Assembly: GCA_958299035.1 (NCBI GenBank)
Contig: CATQJL010000112.1
Span: 66,185,117-66,249,116, forward strand
Direction: 5' to 3'
DNA length: 64,000 nt
From: Cylicocyclus nassatus
Taxonomy: Eukaryota; Nematoda; Chromadorea; Rhabditida; Strongylidae
In this document: one piece after another, positions 55,540-64,000 of the stretch
Numbering within the stretch: position 1 is the stretch's first letter
Layout: the number at the start of each line of letters is the position of its first letter
The notes under the pieces: generated by a model
What the model was told of the DNA's origin: nothing
The model's input: only the letters and a program-made list of their open reading frames with translations
Databases searched by the model: none
Program-made: the position numbers and the translations under genes

Positions 55540-56287
55540 TATTGGCTGCTTTGGATTGCGATATTTGAGTAGCAAAAAAAGCAAAGTATTTGTGTCGCGA
55601 AAGTTTTGTCGTTTCATTTTTGAAAATTTGTAACTTTGGGCTATCTCAAAGAATTTGCATTCTTCTAATTTTATTTGAAAGCGTAACCTTTCGCTCTCGA
55701 ACACTTTCCCTCCTAGCTTCTAATACTGACTGCAGAGATAAAAATGGAAAAAGGAGACCATACAAACTTTGGTCATTTTGAGTTAGGTCGCCAAAAGTTT
55801 AGAAGCTGCGGAAAAATCTGAAAACATAAGTGCACAGGTATTTTGACCTACTCTTTGCAACAGTGAAAAGTTTATGCTGTTTGGACGTCTCTATGAAAAG
55901 TAACGAATTTCGTCTTTACTACAGTAAGTGCCAAATTTAATTAATTTGTCACTTTTCTCGAAAATCATAACTTTTTACAGACACATCCAAACAGCAGAAA
56001 CTTTATACAGTTGTAAAGAGTAGGTCAAAAAACCTACGTACTTACGTTTTCAGAATTTTTCGCAGCGGTACAGGGTTTTTGGCCTAACTTGAAATGATGA
56101 AAGTCTATATGGTCTTCTTTTTCCATTTTTATCTCTGCTGTCAGTGTGCATCAAAAGCTAGAAAGGAAAGTTTTCGAAAGCAAATACGCTTTCAAATAAA
56201 ATCAAAAGGATGCAAATCCGTTGAGATAGCGCAAAGTTACAAATTTTCAAATATGAAACGACAGAATTTTCGGGACAGCCTAATATA
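55540..56287. mobile_element. About 750-bp palindromic MITE
   Basis: The arms pair in inverse over about 350 bp. AATTTGTAACTTTG, TCCATTTTTATCTCTGC and AAAGAGTAGGTCAAAA occur on one side and inverse on the other, with the centre near 55938. The right end GGGACAGCCTAATA is of the TTAGGCTGTCCC type; the left end is degraded. Long open frames in it are palindrome artefacts. Confidence 0.75.
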
Positions 56288-57614
56288 TGAAAGCAGGGAG
56301 CTATGGAAGTTACTTGAAAAACAGGGAATCCTTTCGGGAACGCTCATATATTAGCACACCGTTCTTTAATATTAGTCCAAAAGTGCGTGCTGTATTTTAG
56401 ACCTCAGATCATTCAGAATAATCATGGAACAAGCTCCAAGCAGTGTTCCAGGCAGCAATTTTCCCTTTTTTCTACCACTTTTGTTCCCATTCCGACTGCT
56501 TTGATGTCACGGATTATCGTCAGAATTTCCAAGCCGTGTTTATCTACCCAGATTTTAGCTATTCAGTTTCATCTTTAGGTAAGAACCTTGATAATTGTTG
56601 GATAAAGTAAAGAAGTGGAGCAGGATGAATTATTTGGACGCCTTGGCTGGCTTCTCCGTATTTCCAAAAATAAATTTTTTGAAAGCCTACATTGCGAAGT
56701 CTCAGAAATAACCGCTTCAAATCAAAAAATCTTTGAAAAAAATTTCAAAAAACGATTATGGTTGAATGCTAGCTTTACCAAGCAATTGAGCATCTACCGC
56801 TTCGAAATATTATACTTTGAATTTTTAACGTACAGCTAGAGGCAGGTTTGAGTAGAAATCGTAAAGAATATACGCTCGAAGCCTTTACAAATCGAGAAGA
56901 AAACAAGCCTGTCAGAAAGGGGAGGAAAAACTGCATTGAATCACAGCTTAGTTGCTCGTCTTTCGATGTTCACAAGATTTCACGAGGTTTGGGATGCTAA
57001 ATATGAAATTAGTAGCATCGGAGGTAATTATGAAATTTGATAAACCCCGTTATAGCTGCCGAAAAACGCATACTACTGCATTTTGTCCACTCTATTCGAA
57101 TATTTTTCAAACTCTTTCACAAAAGTTTGGAATGAAAATTCTGAAAGATAGCTAAGTAGGAAGTAAGGAGCACTGGTTAAGAATTCCGCGATTATCCGGA
57201 CGATCATCAAAGGACTCGGAACGAAAACATTACTGCTAGAAAGAGAAAAAATCATGCAACGGGCCTGTTAAAAGCATTCGCCTCCATTTCTGAGTGAGTG
57301 GTCCGAAAACGGCACGAAATTTCGGACCGACCCAAAAATTGGTTGACTACAGGCAAAATATCACATTCGGTATGTATACTCGTAAGGCTAGCAATTTCTG
57401 TGGGCAAATGGTTTGCAGAAAGCATCAATTTCGCGGATGGAGTAATTGAATGAGTAAGAAGATGTGAGACAGATCAAAGGAGGTTTTGTGCATCAGTTTA
57501 CAGTCGAATCATTTAATACGATCATGTGTGCATTGCATATACTGTCCCTCTTTGGCGTCCTCATCATGGATTTGCAATCGCAAAAACATAAGGGACTTAT
57601 CGATCGTTATGACA

Positions 57615-57767
57615 TCATTTTGAGGTGAATAGTAACTAAAAAGAAAAGAAAACGTTATGAACAGGTCGAAAAGGCTTACCGGAGGGGTTGTCTGCTCCAA
57701 AGAATCCAGGATGGGAACGCCAATGGTGGACATGCAGCGATACACATGATCATATGAAATGATTCGA
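57615..57767 (-). CDS. Candidate terminal exons of an unrecognised minus-strand gene
   Basis: Exon 57680-57767 (88 nt) lies between an AACTACAG acceptor and a GTAAGC donor and encodes YDHVYRCMSTIGVPILDS plus a TTPP end. After a 44-nt pyrimidine-rich intron, TTTTTAG opens a short last exon ending at TGA (57615-57617). Without splicing the frame stays open to 57509, giving a different C terminus. No family recognised. The two bases needed at the 5' junction must come from an exon not identified. Confidence 0.35.
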
Positions 57768-58379
57768 CTGTAGTTAGAAACAAATTTATATGTTATGTAG
57801 CATTGAACGAAATTTACGTTCTTGCTCCTCATATTTATGCTATATCTCATGCTATATCCGCTAAGAATTTTCAGTATCAGCGCGAAGAAGAGTATGTTTG
57901 CCCTACTTCCCTATAAAATATAGAATGTCTTTTCATAAAGTACGTACGAGCATTCGTCAAAATATATTCTTTGCGCAGCGTTTGTCATATCAACTTGTCT
58001 CCCGGGGTTGATGCGTTTCGATTTTTTGTCGTTTACAGAGATGCGTCGACTAAACGTCGCATGAAATATCACCGCGTAATCCCTTGGGGTGGCCCGTCTC
58101 GACCTCGACACCCGTTGCGAGGCTTTAGTAACACGAAAGTGGTTATCGGCGGAAGATAGAGTGCAACAAAGTCAAGCACTTGTTTGGAACAAATCTAAAC
58201 AGAAGAGCACAGGATCAGATTTAAAGCTTAGTAATTTGCTCATCCTGATTAGAGATGATTCATTACAAAGCAGTATTTTACCTATGCCAAATCACGGCAT
58301 GTATCAATCTGCGATTGAAAAATGACAGGTGAGGTGCTCCATGAATAGACTACGCATAAAGAAAATTTCTTAGAGTTTT

Positions 58380-58640
58380 TTATTTTATAAATACATCCGA
58401 AATGCACCAAAGAGAATAAGAAATTGATAAGAAAGTTCGAACAACGCACGAGACCAGCCAGTCCTCAGCCTCAGGGTGAGAAAGAAAATTGAGGATGATT
58501 AGCGAGACACTATGCCTTAGACCCATCTCAGTAAAGTTCAGAATATGCTTGGAATTATTTGGTAAAAAGCTCCAAGACAGCTGTGTCTGCGTAACAGTGG
58601 CAGAGTCAACATTAACAAAGGCCATGACAAGGGAAAGCAA
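58380..58640 (-). CDS. Weak open frame with a poly(A) signal at its stop
   Basis: This minus-strand frame of 86 codons has two hydrophobic stretches. Its TAA overlaps ATAAAATAAA, a plausible poly(A) signal. The start codon and splice sites are uncertain and no domain is recognised, so it is reported only as a candidate last exon. Confidence 0.22.
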   Translation of the reverse strand: MLSLVMAFVNVDSATVTQTQLSWSFLPNNSKHILNFTEMGLRHSVSLIILNFLSHPEAEDWLVSCVVRTFLSISYSLWCISDVFIK

Positions 58641-59344
58641 GCCGCCTCACTTAGTCGAAGCTGAGCGACATCGAAAGCAAAATTTGAATGCATAAGATTT
58701 TTAACATATTGACGATTTGATTTATAAGAGCTATGTCTCCTCCATATCTGTGTAAAATACTAAAGGGGAACTTAATATTTGTATTTCGCATAAAATCGCC
58801 ATCGGCACGGCGACGTCTTACCCTGCCTCCAACATGAACTGCTCATCCACTGCATAATACATTACTTGCGTACAAGTAAATCTCGTAATTTTCAAAATTG
58901 GATGTACATATCTCCATGCTTTTGAATCCACCTACATAGTACCAGTCGCTGACTTTATGCAAAGCCTTCCGAAGCATGTTTAACTACCTTTTACCCTTAT
59001 TGCGTTCAAAGCTGACCGAATCAGTAAAATGCGAATGTTCAAAACATTTTGGTTACAAATCTCTGAACGATGTAAATATTTTGATCCAAATTCCTGCTAA
59101 TTAATACCTTAATTCTCAAAGTTTGAAATCGTAAGTATTGGCTTTGATTAGCTAGCAAGACCACCACCTACTCACGCCTTTGAATGAAAAAAAAATTAGA
59201 GCAAATCCGAGACGGTAGATTTTTTGGTAGTGGGAAATTAAAACTGAGATAGTATGCGATCATCACAAATAACTTCTTTAGGCACTCCAGTTTTTGTCCA
59301 AAAATCACTTCAATATATTGTATTATCACTTTGTATGCATATAC

Positions 59345-59963
59345 CATGATTTTCAGCTTCTTTATCTTATCTGCACTAAATTCTAGCATTTTTCCATCGA
59401 AATTAGTTTCCGACAAAGCTGACAAGTTGAATTGCGAAGAAGCTAAAAATCAATTGTAGATGTCTCTAAGAGTGAAAAGATTTTCTACCTTTTTCCTTTT
59501 TTGCATCAACGGCACCTTTATCACTTTAGGCAGATTTAAGCTTGCCGTATGAAATAATTTTGCATTTTGCAGTTTAATGGATTATTTGCAGAAGGGCTAA
59601 CAGTTTTCACGGTGTTCACTAGGATTTGATGATGATGGAAATAGATACGAAGCAGAAAAATATTCAAGCAAGAATTTAAAAAATGACAAGAAAATAGTTA
59701 AATTGACTGCAAACTGTACGTACCTGAATCAGAAGTGGCCACAGAAAATATGGTCGAGGCCTCGAGACAAAGGCGAAGGGCAGCGAAACAGTTAATGATA
59801 TAATATGCGACACACACCAAGCCAATCTTCCAAATCCGCCATCCAAATATTCCGCAACACAACCGCGGATGCCCCACAATGAGTGAAAAAGCCCAACATC
59901 GAAAATGATGGCATCGGCAGCTTCTAGTGGCAGTGAACCCTCGAGGAAATCGCAGCGAAGTAT
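59345..59963 (-). CDS. Two linked exons of a membrane protein (5' half candidate)
   Basis: Exon 59724-59963 (240 nt, CTTTTCCAG acceptor, GTACGT donor) and exon 59345-59442 (98 nt, TTTTTAG acceptor, GTATAT donor) join in frame. In this reading the first exon encodes a cysteine-rich N-terminal part (HPRLCCGIFGWRIWKIG) running into one membrane helix (VCVAYYIINCFAAL). The second encodes a polar loop (NLSALSETNFDG) that ends in ADKIKKLKIM at phase 0. A different frame of the first exon is also open, so the choice rests on the join. The frame continues open upstream to 60111, and the true start is not known. Its phase and topology fit the 29-kb exons as the missing second half. Confidence 0.45.
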
Positions 59964-60111
59964 CTGGAAAAGAATGGTTCAACTTTTTGAAGTTGATATG
60001 CAAAACCATATCCTCATTGTTCAATTCAATTGCAGCGTAATAGTTTGACCATTGCATGACGCCTACCCCAGCTAGTACACTGACCCAAAATTGTGTAATA
60101 TGTGATTGCAC

Positions 60112-62499
60112 ACAATCTGTACAATCACCTCAGACCTGGACCGCGTTGACCATTTTGACATGTTTATCATGAAAACGTATTGAATTTTTGTAATGCTCAA
60201 AAAACGAAAATAGAAGAAGGAAAAAGCCTCCACTCGTATTAGTGTTTTTATGGCCTGCAAACTCTTGGATTCTGCTACAATGTGCATGTTGTTTACAGAT
60301 TCAGGTATTGCGTTACTCATCGTTGATGTATATTCTAAGGACGAATTCTTGATCTCTGCCAGACTCGAATAACGAAGTTTTCATATTATGACAAATGATT
60401 AGCATGCTCTGGGTTTGAGCCTCATAATGATAAAAAAATTCGAACAAGGATTAGTCGAAGTGCTTTCTCGGTATGAGAGAAATAATGAATTCTAACGTGC
60501 GAGATGTATCTTTTGAATCATGTTCGAGCGACTTGAACGACTGCAATCCTTCCAATAAACCAGTTTGGTAGAATGCTATTTACCAAAACCTCGATACTCG
60601 ACACAACAATTTTTTTGAAATCATTCGCTATTCTACGGCACTGTCATCATAATAAGCAACATCTTAGGTGTCTTCTGTAAGATAATGATTAATCGTACGG
60701 AATAGAGCGCAGAACTTTATCAATTAGGCCCAATTTCTTGTTCAGCATAACTATTAGTCGCGTACGTGCGTTCTTTTCACAAGTTTTCAGTTTGTTTCGT
60801 TTTTCGAATGTATAGTATGCCAGTCACAGCAGAAATTCCCTAGCCACGGTGTACGCCTTACTCAAGAACTAGTACGCTTTATTACTGGAACTTGCTAAAA
60901 TGACTACAACTGGCTGGAACCAATATGTTGTCTATCGTCATTTTTTTTTCCTTCACAAGCCCACTTAAGATGCAGGCTAAGTCAAATTTGCACTTTTTGC
61001 CCCATTAATGCTTCAGAGATGACCAAGAATTTTACAACAGAAGATAAACTGCGTAGCAGAGCTTTTCTTGACTTTATAACTGCAGTGTACTTGATAGTTA
61101 AGAATAAGTTTCACAAACTTTTCAATGATGCAAAAAATGGAAATATACCCTACCGCAAGTGATAGACTTTCTTTCCAAAATGTCCAAACTTCATGGATTT
61201 CTCCGGCATTGAGCGGGTGCAATTACTTTCAATAACACGCACAAAATTTGATTCAATAGCTTAGAGGCAAAAATTGTCATATGAGGCCTTAGAATATTGC
61301 GAATCCTAAGAATGGTTTTTGGATTTTTTTTTTGCACTACTGGCCTCTTCTCTAATCAGCTGTTGTGCTTATTTGAATTTGAGTGAACACAGTGGTTTGA
61401 ATAGAAATCGCGGTAAGCGAGAGAGCGCACTTTATGTGACAGATGTTTCGCACGCGTTTGATGTTACCTTGTGATAATGAATGAATGAATAGCAGTGCTG
61501 GGCGACACCCCATATGCAGACGAACGTTTGTAACAAGCCGATCCAAAGACAGATTTGCGAATTGAGGAAACGATGCCCGACTAGTTTTGTCCATTCATCG
61601 CGCACCGTCACCAAGCCCATCAATGGGGATAAGCGGCGTGGAGACGATGCGGGTACTGACGGCGAAGCAGATGGAATTCGTGGTAGTCAGCACTTGCGCT
61701 ACACATACGAGGAAGTAAGCTACCCGGCTTGATCGCCGATGAGGGAGGAGACTATCAAGTCACATTTTGTTTCGTCCTACTCCTCGTCTTCGCATATCCT
61801 TCATTTGTTTTACTGCAACGGCCGTAAACGGCTGCTCTGCTGCCAACACAATTCCCGAGAGACGCAATAGAATTTATCTTATCAAACAGGCGCGCACACA
61901 CACACGAATACAAACACAACGAATTTTGCAGTGAACGAGGAACGAAAAAGATCCATAATGAGACTCAATTATTAACAATTATCTTATAATGGTAGTACGA
62001 ACATTGTATCCAGTGACAACAAAAATGAAAGTTGCATGATAACAGGAGCAATATAAAAACATACATGCATATTCTTTGGTGAAGGAGTATTTATGCGATA
62101 AACGAATGAATTATGCATTCCAAAAAGGAGTGAAATTCGAAAAGCATTCTAATTTACTTCGTATATATTGTCCGAAATCCCAACCCGAAATTCACACAAG
62201 TTAAATAGACCGGTGTTTACTTGATGGTGGTAGGGTACGGTCTTGAAAGACGTGACTTTGAACGTTTCGTATACCAGGATGTAGTTCTGTGACTAGGACA
62301 AAATTAATATGCTGACACCCACCCTGATAAGCAGGCTGCTTTCGAGTTTAGCGAATTTTAAGGGATGCAGATAATCAACTACTGAATACCTGCATTTTGT
62401 AAGAAACAATATTTGAACTAGAAGCTGCAGCGCTCCAGTTTTGCAATAGCAGATTACCAGTATTGTCACTGCAACAATGCCGATATGTACAAAAAAAAG
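60112..62499. other. Intergenic stretch upstream of the hmbx-1 3' end
   Basis: A plus-strand frame at 61514-61732 (ending HLRYTYEEVSYPA) and a hydrophobic minus-strand frame at 61432-61623 overlap. Neither has convincing splice sites, and they were not called. The rest is AT-rich. Confidence 0.4.
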
Positions 62500-63616
62500 T
62501 TACTCCATCGTTTCTGTTTTTAGCAGAGTTGGACGAAGTTGGTCATATGTCATCGGAATCAGACTATGATCATTTGATTCAAGCTGCTGCTCACTACTGC
62601 AGAGCTCATTGATTACAGGCAGTTGACCGTTGAGCAACTGTAAACCGGGGGAGATGAGCGAATCCATAATGCTCACAGGTGGTGCTGTAGCAGAATTAGC
62701 ACCAGGTAGGATTTGATTTGTCAGCGAACCCAGGGCTAAGGGAGATTGCGAGTCATTACTATAGCATGCTAAATTATGGCTAGCTGCCAGTATCTGAGAT
62801 GCTAAGGTAGCTATCGGAAGCGCCTGGGAGAATGGCGTATCGGATGCGGTGGTGGTTTCAGCAGATGAAGTTGGTAGCTGCGGAAAGGTGATGCCCAATC
62901 GAGCCGCCAGAGCCACCACATCCAGTGGGCGAGTTTCGGTCTCTTGTTGATCCATCGGTTCACTCTCCTCCATTATTGGAGAAGGTGTTGACCCAACACC
63001 AGAACTCTAAATAACGACGAAGTTACTGACTAACAAGTGAATTTAAAATTTTCAACCTAACCGTTGCCTCCTCATTAGCTGCATTGGCTGCGGTGGCCGC
63101 CTGACTGGCTACGGTGGCTACAGCCGCTGCAGCTTCGCTGGCTTCTTGTGAACGTCTTCTCAGTTCCTTTCGCTTGTTCGCGAACCAGTTGGCCACTACT
63201 TGAGGTGAAACAACTTCTTTTGGCATCAGCCCAACTCCTGCAATATAATTACAGTATACATCGTCTTTTTTTTTTCGAAAAAAGCCCTCTCCCCACATAT
63301 CGACCACTTTTCACGTCTGACTTTTTTGCTGTGTTACGCACATGGTGTGATAAGCAAACAGTTATATTTGCGTGTTCATTGCTTAATTAAGACTAAGCAC
63401 TGTGATGCATACCTCTTTTTTCAATCTGCAGAACTTGATTACAGGTAGTAGCAATTTCCACTCTTTTATTGAGGTCCGGGAATGGCGATTGAGCAAAAAA
63501 GCCTTCGAGTATCTTGATGAGAATTGGGCGAAATACATAACGTTCTCTTCGTTGGGGAACCAGCTCGCCGTCACCGTTGGTCTCCAGGCGAGTTGCAGGA
63601 TCAGCAAAGAAGACCG
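62500..63616 (-). CDS. hmbx-1: HMBOX1-type homeobox transcription factor, 3' exons
   Basis: Exons 63413-63616 (204 nt), 63062-63237 (176 nt) and 62500-63006 (507 nt with TAA) join in phase. The first holds homeodomain helices 1 and 2 (RRERYVFRPILIKILEGFF..VEIATTCNQVLQ). The second holds the recognition helix VVANWFANKRKELRRR. An insert of about ten residues separates them, as in the HNF1/HMBOX class. In vertebrates HMBOX1 binds telomeric repeats and acts in the nucleus as a regulator. An alanine-rich helix follows, then a 168-residue S/T/P-rich tail ending LLKTETME, reminiscent of the IKTEALDDD end of the human protein. The POU-like N-terminal domain is absent and should lie beyond 64000, because no matching exon was found in 63617-64000. 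An intron falls inside the homeodomain. The family call is strong; orthology to C. elegans hmbx-1 is inferred. Confidence 0.9.
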
Positions 63617-64000
63617 CTGAAAAATACCAATCAAAATGCAGAAAGTTCGAAGAGTTTGCGTTTTACTCTTAGTCTCGGCATACATGGCATACACCAAGTT
63701 AGAAGCAGCTGAGATTAATGTTTTGTTGTATCCTGAAATGGCTTTCAAACTTTTGTGACTTCCCCTTCTCAAATAGATATAAGCTCGGTGGACCATTATT
63801 CACAAGAGCTTCCGGAAAACTTTATCACTTCTACCTCGTAATGTTGTTAATGGGTTTTAGGTCAGAACATTCTTCCATTGTCCCTGCGGAAGCAACATAA
63901 GCTTACAATGACGTGAAATGATTTGTTCAGTGCCATTGGGATTCGAGCGATATTTCTACACAATCAACTAACAATCCCGGCAAGAATGAAAACATAACCT
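63617..64000 (-). other. Intron of hmbx-1 reaching the window edge
   Basis: A minus-strand open frame at 63383-63796 runs out of frame with the homeobox exon and matches nothing in the family. This stretch is read as intron, with upstream exons outside the window. Confidence 0.5.

Noticed and set aside
59724..59963. Alternative frame of the 59.7-kb exon, ending RPYFLWPLLIQ at phase 0
   Set aside because: It would join directly to the 29-kb exon, but the other frame joins cleanly to the nearby exon 59345-59442 and has the more typical N-terminal cysteine cluster. It is not excluded.

Overview
This window is nuclear DNA from a nematode, most likely a clade V strongylid (hookworm or Haemonchus type). 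The evidence is coding exons interrupted by short introns ending in TTTCAG-like acceptors, splice acceptors only 2 to 14 nt upstream of start codons (the mark of spliced-leader addition), an AT-rich background, and very many small non-autonomous transposons. No bacterial, viral, CRISPR or rRNA sequence was seen. The strongylid placement is inference.

Genes that can be read with confidence: (1) a five-exon ferritin heavy chain on + (141-3767, 171 aa, complete ferroxidase centre); (2) a two-exon secreted eight-cysteine peptide on - (9702-10852, 87 aa) with CxxxC and CxC spacing like CS-alpha-beta defensins; (3) a fourteen-exon cytosolic asparaginyl-tRNA synthetase on + (21842-26905, 546 aa); (4) the last two exons of a multi-pass membrane protein with a long basic, proline-rich tail on - (27863-29222); (5) the last three exons of an HMBOX1-type homeobox gene on - (62500-63616), whose 5' part lies beyond the right edge. 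Weaker exon candidates on - lie at 35.3-35.7, 37.7-39.0, 49.6-49.9, 57.6-57.8 and 59.3-60.0 kb. Two of these (59345-59442 and 59724-59963) are in phase with the 29-kb exons and could be the 5' half of the same membrane-protein gene across a 30-kb intron.

Much of the rest is mobile DNA. There are two head-to-tail dimers of a 691-bp repeat (ferritin intron 2, and 18.8-20.2 kb). There are four copies of a CAGGGTGTCCC mariner-type MITE, three TTAGGTTG-type MITEs including a 736-bp near-perfect palindrome, a TTAA-ended MITE, and several other foldbacks. Two elements have terminal inverted repeats made of GC-rich tandem repeats. A tRNA-derived SINE has a perfect 13-bp target duplication, and another tRNA-headed sequence is present as an inverted duplication.

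The confidently read genes are unrelated housekeeping, defence and regulatory genes and show no functional clustering. Most space between 30 and 57 kb holds MITEs and AT-rich DNA in which no gene could be confirmed.
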